Source: JAYZDK01 sp964604165 (GTDB lineage: Bacteria; Myxococcota_A; UBA796; CAJQPC01). Taken from it: 64,000 nt of DNA. A model generated the notes under the pieces. That model was given only the letters and a program-made list of their open reading frames with translations, was not told the DNA's origin and made no database searches. The stretch lies in assembly GCA_964604165.1 (NCBI GenBank), contig CAZRYF010000004.1:1-64000 (forward strand). The letters run 5' to 3'. A program made the translations under genes and the position numbers. Of this stretch, positions 8,701 through 17,929 are shown piece after piece (positions within the stretch are counted from its first letter, which is position 1; each line of letters starts with the position of its first letter).

Positions 8701-10152
8701 ATGGACTTGCTTCTGCTGAATCCACCAGAAAAGATGCGCGTCTGGGCCGGCATTCCCAAAGCCCACGCACACGGCGTGTATTGCTTCCCCCCCCTGGGCC
8801 TCCAGTACATCCAGGCCTCTGTGGAGAAATACACACCGTGGAAGGCGGAGATCTACGACCCGGTCCTGGATGACCTGGACTACCCGGACTTTGAGCAGGA
8901 GCTCAAGCGCTATCCGCTGGATGTGGTGGGAATCACCGCCTTCACCCACTCCCTGCCAGATGTGCAGATGTCCATCAACATCGTGCGCAAGCTCAACCCG
9001 AACGCGGTGGTCATCCTGGGGGGCCCCCACTGTTCGATGTTCCCGGACTACGCCATCGAGCTGGAGGGGATCAACGCCATCATCACGGGCGACGGAGAAG
9101 ACGCCTTCGTGGAGATGCTCCAGGCCATCAACGATGGAAAGTCCTTCGAAGGCATCCTCGGGGTCTGGTTCAAGGAAGATGGCCAGATCATCAAGAACCC
9201 TGAGCGCCCCTCCACCAAGAGCCTGGACGCCTACCCGTGGCCGGATCGACGGCGGCTTCCCCGGTACCAGGACTACTACCTCCCCGGCACCAAGGCCCCC
9301 CTGGTCTCCACGGCGATCACCTCCCGGGGCTGCCCCCACTCCTGTCCGTTCTGCCTGACCTACAAAAAGCAGTACCGGATTCGGAACATCGACAACATCC
9401 TCGATGAGATGGAGCACTGTCTCTCCCTGGGCATCACCGAGACCCACTTCATCGACGATTTGTTCACCCCCAACAGCCAGTGGGCGCTGAAGTTCTGTGA
9501 TGGCATCGACAAGCGCGGACTCAAGTTCAACTGGGGCTACAAGACCACGATCGCCGGCACCACCCGCGAGCAGGTGCGCCGCTGCGGGGAGACCGGTTGC
9601 ACCAAGATCCACTTCGGGGTGGAGTCCGCCAACAACGAAGGCCTGGATGCCTGGGGCAAGCACTGTGACACCGAAGACGTGCACCGGGTCTTCCGGTGGT
9701 GCCGGGAAGAAGGCGTGCGAAGCGTGGCCTACATGATGCTGGCCGGCCCTCATGAGCGCACCAAGGCCGAGGCCCTGGCCAACCTGGACGAGATGCTTAA
9801 GCTCGACGCCAGCTACGCAGTCTTCGCCGTGTTCAGTCCCTACCCGGGGACCGACTCCTTCGAGGAAGGCGTAAAGAAGGGCTTGTTCCCAGCGGACTGC
9901 TGGGACCGCCTGATGCGCGATCCCCTCTGCGGCGTGGAGGTTCCCGCCGCTTGGGAGGAGCACCTGAGCAAGGCGGACATTCTCGACCTGCTCAAGATCG
10001 CCCACCGCAAGTTCTACATGCGCCCGCGCTTCATCGCCCGGCAGGTCGCACAGATCTCGACCCCCACGGAAGCCAAGCGCCTCACGAACGGGTTTCTGTC
10101 CCTGCTCAAGCTCGAGCTATTGGACTCCAAGAGCCGCACCGCGCCGGTCTAA
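8701..10152 (+). CDS. Cobalamin-binding-type radical SAM protein
   Basis: 483 residues. The N-terminal ~150 residues form a B12-binding-like Rossmann domain (LLLLNPPEK, VVGITAFTHSLPDV, VVILGGPHCS). It lacks the classical DxHxxG cobalt-ligand motif, as is common in this superfamily. The radical SAM core has CPHSCPFC with Cys211, Cys215 and Cys218 for the 4Fe-4S cluster, and KIHFGVESANNEGL as a later core motif. The C-terminus includes HRKFYMRPRFIARQV, a motif shared with another radical SAM protein of this window (31756-33195). Class B-type enzymes methylate or rearrange unreactive carbons. The substrate is unknown. Confidence 0.88.
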   Translation: MDLLLLNPPEKMRVWAGIPKAHAHGVYCFPPLGLQYIQASVEKYTPWKAEIYDPVLDDLDYPDFEQELKRYPLDVVGITAFTHSLPDVQMSINIVRKLNPNAVVILGGPHCSMFPDYAIELEGINAIITGDGEDAFVEMLQAINDGKSFEGILGVWFKEDGQIIKNPERPSTKSLDAYPWPDRRRLPRYQDYYLPGTKAPLVSTAITSRGCPHSCPFCLTYKKQYRIRNIDNILDEMEHCLSLGITETHFIDDLFTPNSQWALKFCDGIDKRGLKFNWGYKTTIAGTTREQVRRCGETGCTKIHFGVESANNEGLDAWGKHCDTEDVHRVFRWCREEGVRSVAYMMLAGPHERTKAEALANLDEMLKLDASYAVFAVFSPYPGTDSFEEGVKKGLFPADCWDRLMRDPLCGVEVPAAWEEHLSKADILDLLKIAHRKFYMRPRFIARQVAQISTPTEAKRLTNGFLSLLKLELLDSKSRTAPV

Positions 10153-10157
10153 GCGCC

Positions 10158-10448
10158 ATGCGCCTCTTTGCAATGGCGGGAGTCCTTGCGGCCGGGGCTG
10201 CACTTGCAGCGTACCCGGAGCCCGACAAAAAAGAAGCCGCCCGCGTGGCCCTGCACCAGTTGGGCGCAAAGGCCGTGGACATCCAGGAGGTGGCCGTCCG
10301 GATTTCGGCAGGGGCTGCCCGCACCCGCGAAGAGGGGCGCCCCGTGGCCCTGGGACCCCTTGCTTCCGACCTGGCAGATCTGCAACAAGACCTTGCAGAC
10401 CTGAACAAGCTTCTGCACCAGCTGGACCGGGCAGCCACGCCCCGTTGA
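10158..10448 (+). CDS. Small exported helical protein
   Basis: 96 residues starting at the ATG 5 bp after the radical SAM stop codon. MRLFAMAGVLAAGAALAAYP is a good Sec signal peptide with a likely cut after ALAA. The rest is one or two amphipathic helices with Leu/Ala/Asp heptads (ASDLADLQQDLADLNKLL), suggesting a small coiled-coil periplasmic protein. No family was recognised. Its position suggests co-transcription with the radical SAM gene. Confidence 0.6.
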   Translation: MRLFAMAGVLAAGAALAAYPEPDKKEAARVALHQLGAKAVDIQEVAVRISAGAARTREEGRPVALGPLASDLADLQQDLADLNKLLHQLDRAATPR

Positions 10449-10514
10449 TTCCACAGGGCCTCCCAGGCATACTCGCTCTCTCCGAACCTTCTCCGGCCAG
10501 GGAGCACCCCCCAA

Positions 10515-12161
10515 ATGAACGCTGCTGAACTCTTCGTCCGGTGCCTCCAAGCCGAGGGGGTCGAGTACATCTTTGGCGTACCCGGCGAGGAGAATGCAGA
10601 CATTATGATGGCCATTGAGGCCGCTGGAATGCCCTTTGTCCTGACCCGCCACGAGCAGGGGGCCGCCTTCATGGGAGATGTGTATGGTCGCTTGACCGGA
10701 AAAGCCGCGGTCTGCCTGGGGACGCTGGGGCCCGGCGCGACCAATCTCGTCACAGGCGTCGCCGATGCCAACATGGACCGCGCCCCTCTGGTGGTGCTGA
10801 CCGGCCAGGCGGACTCCCACCGACAACACAAGGAGTCCCACCAGAACATGGATGTAGTCTCCATGTTTCGCCCGGTGACCAAGTGGGCGACGCCGGTGCT
10901 GCAGCCAGAGAACATCCCAGAGATTGTGCGCAAGGCCTTCAAAATCGCCACCCAGGAGAAGCCAGGCGCCACCCACATCGAGCTTGCGGAGGACATCGCA
11001 GCCTCCCCGGTCGAGGGCGAACCCTTGACTGTGAGAACGCTCCGGCGACCGGTTCCTGACGACAAGGTCGTGGATCAGGCCTGGGAGCTGATTCGAGCTG
11101 CCAAACGGCCCGTCTTGTTGGCGGGCAACGGCGCCATTCGAAAGCGAGCCTCCAAGCAACTTCGGACGCTCTGCGAAACCACCGGTCTCGGCACCATATG
11201 CACCTTCATGGGAAAGGGCGCCGTGAGCCGAAAGGCCCCGTACAGCTTGTTCACAATTGGACTGCAAGCCAAGGACCTCGTGGCAGTGGCCATCGACAAC
11301 GCGGACCTTGTGGTGACCCTTGGGTATGACCTGGTGGAGTACCACCCGCGCCTCTGGAACGGCGACAAGGACAAGCGCATCATCCACATCGACTTTCTGC
11401 CGGCGGAGATCGACGAGCACTACCACCCGGAAGTGGAGGTCGTGGGTGACCTGGCCCACACCTTGTGGATGCTGAATGAGCGCAACGAAAGAGACCCATT
11501 GCACTACAACATCCAGCAGCACCACCACATCCGGGAGAAGATGCTGGCGGACTTTGCCGAGTACGCCGACGACGACACCGAGGGCTTGATCCGGCCCCAA
11601 AAAGCCCTCTGGGACGTACGCGAGGCCCTCGGTCCCGAAGACATTCTCCTGTCGGATGTAGGTGCCCACAAGATGTGGATCGCCCGCTACTACCAGTGCG
11701 ACGAGCCCAACACCTGCCTGATCTCCAACGGGTTCTGCTCCATGGGTTTTGCCCTGCCCGGCGCACTTGGCGCCCAATTGGCCCGGCCTGACCGCAAAGT
11801 ACTCGCCATCTGCGGCGACGGTGGCTTCTTGATGAACGTACAAGAAATGGAGACCGCCTATCGATTGAAGCTGCCCGTCGTTGTGCTGCTCTGGGAGGAC
11901 CACGAGTACGGCTTGATCGCCTGGAAGCAGCAGAACCACTTTGGCCGGCACACGGACCTCACCTTCACCAACCCGGACTGGGTAAAGCTCGCCGAGTCCT
12001 TCAACTGGAACGGGGTCCGGGTCAACCACAGCCGGGATCTGCGTGGAGCCCTCGACGAGGCCCTGGCAGCCGACCTGCCCACACTGATCACCATTCCCAT
12101 CGACTACCGCGAGAACGCCCTGCTCTCAGAGCGTCTCGGCCACATCGCCCACTCCATCTGA
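10515..12161 (+). CDS. Acetolactate synthase-like thiamine-diphosphate enzyme
   Basis: 548 residues matching the three-domain ThDP enzyme plan. The N-terminal PYR domain has VEYIFGVPGEEN and the catalytic-Glu motif RHEQGAAFMGD. The middle domain is of the DHS type (VVTLGYDLVEYHPRLWN). The C-terminal PP domain has ISNGFCSMGFALPGALGA and the ThDP/Mg motif ICGDGGFLMNVQEMETA. Overall it looks closer to catabolic AlsS-type synthases than to the FAD/ACT-regulated biosynthetic ones, and no small-subunit gene is nearby. Likely reaction: condensation of two pyruvate to 2-acetolactate. Another ThDP decarboxylation is possible given the tightly linked aldehyde dehydrogenase 11 bp downstream. Confidence 0.88.
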   Translation: MNAAELFVRCLQAEGVEYIFGVPGEENADIMMAIEAAGMPFVLTRHEQGAAFMGDVYGRLTGKAAVCLGTLGPGATNLVTGVADANMDRAPLVVLTGQADSHRQHKESHQNMDVVSMFRPVTKWATPVLQPENIPEIVRKAFKIATQEKPGATHIELAEDIAASPVEGEPLTVRTLRRPVPDDKVVDQAWELIRAAKRPVLLAGNGAIRKRASKQLRTLCETTGLGTICTFMGKGAVSRKAPYSLFTIGLQAKDLVAVAIDNADLVVTLGYDLVEYHPRLWNGDKDKRIIHIDFLPAEIDEHYHPEVEVVGDLAHTLWMLNERNERDPLHYNIQQHHHIREKMLADFAEYADDDTEGLIRPQKALWDVREALGPEDILLSDVGAHKMWIARYYQCDEPNTCLISNGFCSMGFALPGALGAQLARPDRKVLAICGDGGFLMNVQEMETAYRLKLPVVVLLWEDHEYGLIAWKQQNHFGRHTDLTFTNPDWVKLAESFNWNGVRVNHSRDLRGALDEALAADLPTLITIPIDYRENALLSERLGHIAHSI

Positions 12162-12172
12162 AGGAACCCACC

Positions 12173-13609
12173 ATGCTTCCGGAAACCTACCCCTACTGGC
12201 TCGCCGGCGAACCCCACGCCCCGAACTACGACTTGGAGGTCACAGACAAGTTCACTGGGGAGGTGGCCACCCGGGTGGCCATGGCGGACCCGGCCGCCAT
12301 CGATGCGGCCATCGCAGCGGCCGATGCCTCGTTCGAGGCCACGCGGGCCATGCCGGCCTACGCCCGCCAGGAAGTGCTCTACCACTGCGTCAAGCGGTTC
12401 ACGGAGCGCTTTGACGAGCTGGCCGATGCCCTGTGCATCGAGGCCGGCAAGCCCATCAAGGATGCCCGGGGCGAGGTGACCCGCCTGATCGACACCTTTC
12501 GCTACGCCGGGGAGCAAGCGGTTCGCATGACCGGTGAGGTCATGGAAATGGGCATCTCCGCCCGGGCCTCGGCCTACACAGGCATGTGGAAGCGGGTGCC
12601 CATCGGGCCCTGCTCGTTCATCTCTCCCTTCAATTTTCCCTTGAATCTCGCTGCCCACAAGGTGGCCCCGGCCATCGCCGTGGGGTGTCCCTTTGTGCTC
12701 AAGCCCGCCAGCCTGACCCCCATCGGTGCCCTGGTCATCGGCGAGGTGCTGGCTGAGACAGACCTGCCGAAAGGCAGCTTCTCCATCCTCCCCTGCCGCC
12801 GGGACGGGGCCGACCTTTTCACGACAGACGATCGCCTGAAGCTGCTTTCTTTCACCGGGTCACCCGTGGTGGGCTGGGCCCTCAAGGCCAAAGCAGGCAA
12901 GAAGAAGGTCGTGCTGGAGTTGGGGGGGAACGCCGCCTGCATCGTGGATGAAGATGCGGACATCGATGACGCGATCAGCCGCCTCGTCGTCGGTGCCTTC
13001 TACCAATCGGGCCAGAGCTGTATCGGCGTACAGCGAGTCATCATCCACGCGTCGATCTATGACGAGGTCAAAGAGAAATTCATTGCAGCAACCCGAAACC
13101 TCAAATCCGGCAACCCCAAGGACCCGGAGACCTTTATCGGTCCCATGATCTCCGAGCGGGAGGCCAGCCGCCTCCACGGGTGGATCCAGGAGGCCGAACA
13201 GGCCGGCGCCACGCTCTTGTGTGGCGGGTCCCGGGAGGGCGCCATGCTGGAAGCCACCCTGATGGAGGGCGTGCCGCGAGACTGCCCTGCCAATGCCGAG
13301 GAGGCCTTTGGTCCCCTGGCCTGCCTGTCCTCGTTCACGGACTTTGACGATGCCCTGGCCCAGGTCAATGACTCGGTCTTTGGCCTGCAGGCCGGCGTGT
13401 TTACCCGGGACCTCTACAAGATGCAGAAGGCCTGGGACACCCTGGATGTGGGGGGAGTCGTGATCGGCGATGTGCCCAGTTGGCGGGTGGACCACATGCC
13501 CTATGGCGGGGTGAAGGACTCCGGCCTGGGACGGGAGGGGATCCAGTTCGCCATGGAGGACATGACGGAGATTCGCTTGCTTGCGGTGCGGACACCGCCC
13601 GGGGGCTGA
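12173..13609 (+). CDS. Aldehyde dehydrogenase family protein
   Basis: 478 residues, a standard length for NAD(P)-dependent aldehyde dehydrogenases. Catalytic residues are visible: Glu249 in VVLELGGNAACIV and nucleophile Cys283 in QSGQSCIGVQRVI. SFTGSPVVGW belongs to the cofactor-binding loop, and YGGVKDSGLGREG is the usual C-terminal motif. It starts 11 bp after the ThDP enzyme, and such pairs occur together in several phyla. The aldehyde is probably made or released by the ThDP partner, but its identity is unknown. Confidence 0.9.
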   Translation: MLPETYPYWLAGEPHAPNYDLEVTDKFTGEVATRVAMADPAAIDAAIAAADASFEATRAMPAYARQEVLYHCVKRFTERFDELADALCIEAGKPIKDARGEVTRLIDTFRYAGEQAVRMTGEVMEMGISARASAYTGMWKRVPIGPCSFISPFNFPLNLAAHKVAPAIAVGCPFVLKPASLTPIGALVIGEVLAETDLPKGSFSILPCRRDGADLFTTDDRLKLLSFTGSPVVGWALKAKAGKKKVVLELGGNAACIVDEDADIDDAISRLVVGAFYQSGQSCIGVQRVIIHASIYDEVKEKFIAATRNLKSGNPKDPETFIGPMISEREASRLHGWIQEAEQAGATLLCGGSREGAMLEATLMEGVPRDCPANAEEAFGPLACLSSFTDFDDALAQVNDSVFGLQAGVFTRDLYKMQKAWDTLDVGGVVIGDVPSWRVDHMPYGGVKDSGLGREGIQFAMEDMTEIRLLAVRTPPGG

Positions 13610-13624
13610 AGAGTCAGAAGCCCC
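13602..13624. terminator. Possible bidirectional terminator hairpin
   Basis: GGGGCT and AGCCCC form a 6-bp stem around an 11-nt loop in the junction of the convergent aldehyde dehydrogenase and DUF4143-relic genes. There is no clear U-tract, so rho-independent function is uncertain. Confidence 0.3.
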
Positions 13625-14780
13625 ACCAGGGGAGGACGTGGCCCTTGGTGCGCTGCTCAAGGCGGTCTCCCCCAAAAAACACTGCCGCCTTCATGGCCGC
13701 CCCCCCGGCAAGCGAGCGAAGAAAATCAATGTTCTTGAGAGCATCAGAGCCGAGGGTCTGGCCGGACTTCAGCTCGATCATCCAGGTGCCGGCTTCCGAC
13801 GCGAGAATCACGTCAAGCTCCCGCCCCCGCCGGTCACGCCAAAACCAGAGATCCGGCTCAACACCGGCGCTCAAGGCCCGCTTGGTGAGCTCGGAGACCA
13901 CCCAAGACTCAAACACAGCGCCCCGGCTTGCATGAAAGCGAAGTTCCTCGGCGGAGCGAATCCGCAGCAGGTAGCGGAGCAATCCACTGTCCACGAAATG
14001 GAGCTTCGGCGCCTTGATCATGTGCTTGCCAAAGTTGCGGTGAAAGGGCCGCAACAGCCGCACAACAAAGCTGGCCTCGAGCACACCTAGCCACCGGCGG
14101 GCGGTGGGTTGGGCGATGCCGCAGTCGTTGGCCAAAGAGGACAGGTTCAGGATCTGCCCCGCCCGGCCAGCACAGAGGAGCACAAATCGCCGAAACGAGT
14201 CCAGGTCGCCCACGTTCAACACCTGGCGAACATCCCGCTCCAGGTAGGCTTGGTAGTAGGTGCGCAGCCAACGGTGGGGGGTGAGGTTCTTGTCGTGGAT
14301 GCGCGGATAACCACCCGTGAACAGCGTATGACAGAGGTCGCTCTTGGGTTTCGCCAAAGACGCTTCAAGAGACAAGCCCCCGGTGGCCAGCCCCTTGCGG
14401 CCAAGCAACTCGTCGTGGCTGAAAGGAAGCAGGTGATGGATGGCCGCCCGTCCTGCCAGCGTCTGGGAGACAGCCTGTATGAGCAGGAAGTTGTATGAGC
14501 CGGTCAGGACAAAGCGGCCCGTTCGGCCGACCTGCTTCTTGGGCAGACCCAGGTTCCTGGGTGACAAAACCAGACGGCTGTTTCCAGCGTGAAGAGCGAC
14601 GTCCTCGCCGCTGTGCCCGGTACTTGGCGGCAAGCGAAACACCCCAGGCGGTTCAGGCGCCACCATCTCTGGCGGAGAGGACAACAGCGCTTCGGGAGCA
14701 GCCTCCTCCATCGCAGGCGGGCGCCAGAATTCCGTGACCGGCAACAACGCCATGATCACGGGAGGCAACGGCGGAAACAT
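13614..14780 (-). pseudogene. 5'-truncated DUF4143 AAA-type ATPase
   Basis: From about 14533 downward the translation matches DUF4143 ATPases: GRFVLTGSYNFLLIQAVSQ, LAGRAAIHHLLPFSHDEL, YYQAYLERDVRQV, the winged-helix region, then FWRDRRGRELDVIL and MIELKSG of the C-terminal nuclease-like domain. The Walker A P-loop and Walker B Asp-Glu, which should lie in the first ~80 residues, are absent. Residues upstream of GRFVLTGS are Pro-rich and unlike the family. The gene therefore seems to have lost its 5' ATPase half. The C-terminal part is intact and open. Intact DUF4143 proteins are often toxin-antitoxin-like or mobile. This copy is probably dead. Confidence 0.65.
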
Positions 14781-14876
14781 GAACCAGGATGACGGAGTTC
14801 ACATTCCGGGAAGCTGAACCGGAAACTTCACCGGCCAGTCTACTGCGGCCCTGCCGAGTCTCTCGGCGCGGCCGTT

Positions 14877-16451
14877 CTACGTCGTGATCACCCGATCCAT
14901 GCTGCCCCACCGGCGCCACAGGGTGGGGGTCATCTCCCCGTCCCGGGCCATCTTCAGGGCGGTGGTGCCCATCTTCAGGTAGTTGGCGGTGTGGGCCATT
15001 TTGATCAGCGGCCAGGGGTGTTTCTTCAGGAATTCGCTCTTCGCCAGCTGCTCCAGCATGGGCCGGGGGATGAAGTCCTTGGACAGCATCTGGATCAGCG
15101 TGATCCAGAACGTCTCCTGCACCGGCCGGGGGTACTCGAGGTTCACCCGGTGCTGGTAGAAGATCCGCGTGTTGACCCCCTCGATGTCGTACTCGGAGAT
15201 CACCCCGCTCTCCAGGAGCTTGTGGTTCAACTCGCTCCCCGGGAAGACCGTCATGGAGAACAGATACAAGTCAAAGGGCCGCGGGAACTTGGAGATCATC
15301 TCAAACAGGGTGCGCCGATCGCCGTCGGTGGACACCGGGTCATCGAAGATGAGCTGAAAGTGCGGCTTGATGCCCAGATCGTGGTACAGCTCGGCAATCT
15401 CCGGGAGGGTCTTGTTCTTGACGCGGCGATCGTAGAGGTGACCCGTCACCCGCTCTGAGGACTGGATGCCCATGTACACACTCACCAGCCCCGCCTTGCG
15501 CAGCATGGCCATGCGCTCTTCGTTTACGAGCTTGGGCTCGATGAATATCTCAAACGGCAGGCCGACCTCCACCGGGTAGGTGGCGCAGAACTCTTCCAGC
15601 CAGTCCCGCTGAAAGTTGAAGACCTCGTCATCGAACCGAATGCGCTTGAAATCCCAGTGTTTCCGCGCCTCCTGGATCTCCTGGATCATGCTCGCCGGGG
15701 AGCGCACCCGGAACCACTTCTGGCCCGGGTAGATGTCCTTCTTGTAGGTGGAGTTGTAGCAATAGCTGCACTTGTAGATGCAGCCGCGGCTTCCCATCAT
15801 CTGGAAGACAGGATCCCCGTGCATGGGGTCCCCGGGGTCCACCTTGTTGCCGTAGATGAAGAACTTGTCGTCATGGTGCGTGTAGTCGCGGAAGGGCAGG
15901 GAATCCAGAGTCTGGACCAGGGCCCTGAGGGGGTTTCTGACAAGCTCGCCGCCGGCGGTGCGCATCATCAGGTTCTGGCAGTCAATGAGGTCGATGCCGT
16001 CCTGCAGGCGCTGACACACCTCGGTGAGCGCCAGCTCCCCTTCGCCCTGCAGCACGATGTCCGCAGTCTCCACGCACTCCTCGGGCATCAGGGTCGGGTG
16101 CATGCCGCCCCAGAGCACACAGGTGTCCAGAACCTCGTGCACGTGGTCCGTCAGGAGCCGGGCCTGGTTGTAGTAGGCGCTGGCGCGAATGGAGACGCAG
16201 AGCAGGTCCAACTGCTGTTCCTGGACGACCTTCACCACGTTGGCCAGCTCCGTGTCGGTCGCCGGTCCCAGGTGGTTGGAAATCCAGTCTTTGAAGTAGA
16301 TTTCGGTGACCAAATGACCCGCGCCGCGCAGGGAGGCAGCCAGGATTCGAACGGCATTGTTTTCCACGTCGTACATGGAGACAATGCCCACCCGCAGAGG
16401 GCGACCCTCGACCTGCTGCGCAAGCGCTTTGATTCGCGAACTCAATGCCAA
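14877..16451 (-). CDS. Cobalamin-binding-type radical SAM protein
   Basis: About 524 residues from a TTG start at 16451, which has GAGG 9 nt upstream. The frame stays open further upstream but runs into the divergent flavoprotein gene. The N-terminal B12-like fold shows LRVGIVSMYDVENN, LLCVSIRAS and CVLWGGMHPTLMP. The iron-sulfur motif is CIYKCSYC (Cys224, Cys228, Cys231), followed by KRIRFDDEVFNF and LVSVYMGIQSSE. A long C-terminal helical region ends ...SMDRVITT. It is divergent from the UGM-like flavoprotein with a 76-bp gap, so the two may be co-regulated. The substrate is unknown. Confidence 0.85.
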   Translation of the reverse strand: MALSSRIKALAQQVEGRPLRVGIVSMYDVENNAVRILAASLRGAGHLVTEIYFKDWISNHLGPATDTELANVVKVVQEQQLDLLCVSIRASAYYNQARLLTDHVHEVLDTCVLWGGMHPTLMPEECVETADIVLQGEGELALTEVCQRLQDGIDLIDCQNLMMRTAGGELVRNPLRALVQTLDSLPFRDYTHHDDKFFIYGNKVDPGDPMHGDPVFQMMGSRGCIYKCSYCYNSTYKKDIYPGQKWFRVRSPASMIQEIQEARKHWDFKRIRFDDEVFNFQRDWLEEFCATYPVEVGLPFEIFIEPKLVNEERMAMLRKAGLVSVYMGIQSSERVTGHLYDRRVKNKTLPEIAELYHDLGIKPHFQLIFDDPVSTDGDRRTLFEMISKFPRPFDLYLFSMTVFPGSELNHKLLESGVISEYDIEGVNTRIFYQHRVNLEYPRPVQETFWITLIQMLSKDFIPRPMLEQLAKSEFLKKHPWPLIKMAHTANYLKMGTTALKMARDGEMTPTLWRRWGSMDRVITT

Positions 16452-16527
16452 GACGCAATCCCTCGAAACGACTGGTACGATAGCACCCGGTCCCCGCCCC
16501 GGATAGGCCGATTTCCTCGAGGAGTCC

Positions 16528-17913
16528 ATGTCCCACCCCACAGTCCATGACGGCCCCGTGGTGATTGTTGGCGGCGGTGTCGCTGGCCTGACCAGCGCCC
16601 TGCTCCTGCAAGAGTCCGGCTGCCAGGTCACGGTGGTGGAGCGCGGGGAGATTGTAGGAGGCCTTGCAAAGTCCTTTTCCTACGATGGATTTGTCTTTGA
16701 TGTGGGCCCCCACCGCTTCCACACGGAAAACCCAAATGTTTCTACCTTTCTGAACCGCATTCTCAAAGGAGACTCCACCTGGTTTCCCCGGTGCTCCGAG
16801 GTCTACTTCCAGGGCAGCTATTACGCCTGGCCGCTGAAGCCCTCGAACCTTGCCCAGCTTCCGGTATCCCTGGCAGCAAAATCCGGGGTGGACCTGGCCC
16901 TGAACAGCTTCCGCACCTACGAGATCGATTCTTTCGAGACCTACGTGCTTCACCAGTACGGCCCCACGTTGTACGAGCACTTCTTCCGGGGCTACTCGGA
17001 GAAATTCTTGGGGATCCACCCCCGGAACACCCACCCTGACTGGGCAAAGGTCGGCATCAACCGGGCGATCATCGACAACAACCTCCAGATGCAGAATCTC
17101 TCGCAGCTCTTGAAGACCACGCTGATGCAGGCCTTCCAGACTGACGAGACCCGGTACCTCTACCCCAACCGGGGCATGCAGCAGGCCTGGGACATTGTGT
17201 CCAAGATGTTCCGGCAAGCAGGAGGCCGCATCTTGACCGGCGTGACGGCCCGCATGGAAGCAGAAGAAGGCCAGGTAAGGAGAGTCTGGGCGGATGATGA
17301 GCCGCTGGAGGCCGGGAACGTCATCTGGACCGGGCCGATCACCCTTGCTTGCGAACAGCTGGAGGTAGCGAGGCCTGATCTGGACTACCTGGGCCTGCTC
17401 CTGTTCAACGTCTGCGCCGAATGCGACGTTCCCCGGGACTACCAGTGGTGCTACTACGGGGCGGACGACATTGTTTTCAACCGGGTCTCGGTTCCCAAGT
17501 TCTTCAGCAAGGCCACAAGCCCCCCCGGCACCACTGGGATCTGCGTGGAGGTCACCTGTATGGAAGGGGACAACCGGTGGCAACATGCGGAGCGCCTCAC
17601 CGACTGGGTGATTGATGACCTCATTCGGGTCGGCATGATTCCCAACCGGACCGCCGTCCACGACGTCTTCGTGGAACGCGTTCGGGACAGCTACCCCATC
17701 TACCACACGGAGTACCCGGACCAGCTGGCCCACGCGCGAGAAGCCCTTGCCCAGTTTCCGAACCTGCACCTGGCGGGACGAACAGGGATGTTCTGGTACA
17801 ACAACATGGACCACTCCATCGAGAACGCAATGCAGCTGTGCAAGAAGCTCCTGCGGGAAGCAGGCCGGGTTGAGGCCGAAGAGATGCAACTCGCCGCCGG
17901 AAGTCTGGTCTGA
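16528..17913 (+). CDS. UDP-galactopyranose mutase-like/protoporphyrinogen oxidase-like flavoprotein
   Basis: 461 residues. The N-terminus has the FAD dinucleotide motif VIVGGGVAGLTSALLLQESG, then ERGEIVGGLAKSF and DVGPHRFHTENP. The HRFHT stretch is typical of the UGM-like branch of the amine-oxidase superfamily used in polysaccharide gene clusters. The C-terminal FAD motif is LHLAGRTGMFWYNNMDHSIENA. It probably acts on a nucleotide sugar or a lipid-linked intermediate in the cytoplasm. Ring contraction of a UDP-sugar is possible but unproven. It lies next to a divergent radical SAM gene and 16 bp before the RNA methyltransferase gene. Confidence 0.8.
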   Translation: MSHPTVHDGPVVIVGGGVAGLTSALLLQESGCQVTVVERGEIVGGLAKSFSYDGFVFDVGPHRFHTENPNVSTFLNRILKGDSTWFPRCSEVYFQGSYYAWPLKPSNLAQLPVSLAAKSGVDLALNSFRTYEIDSFETYVLHQYGPTLYEHFFRGYSEKFLGIHPRNTHPDWAKVGINRAIIDNNLQMQNLSQLLKTTLMQAFQTDETRYLYPNRGMQQAWDIVSKMFRQAGGRILTGVTARMEAEEGQVRRVWADDEPLEAGNVIWTGPITLACEQLEVARPDLDYLGLLLFNVCAECDVPRDYQWCYYGADDIVFNRVSVPKFFSKATSPPGTTGICVEVTCMEGDNRWQHAERLTDWVIDDLIRVGMIPNRTAVHDVFVERVRDSYPIYHTEYPDQLAHAREALAQFPNLHLAGRTGMFWYNNMDHSIENAMQLCKKLLREAGRVEAEEMQLAAGSLV

Positions 17914-17929
17914 AACCGGACCACCGCCT

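Noticed and set aside
10149..12029. Long minus-strand open frame opposite the ThDP enzyme.
   Set aside because: The plus strand gives a complete, motif-bearing ThDP enzyme. Long antisense frames are common in GC-rich DNA, and this one shows no domain.
15982..17889. Minus-strand open frame over the UGM-like flavoprotein.
   Set aside because: The plus-strand frame has FAD motifs. The minus frame is a shadow that also runs into the radical SAM gene.
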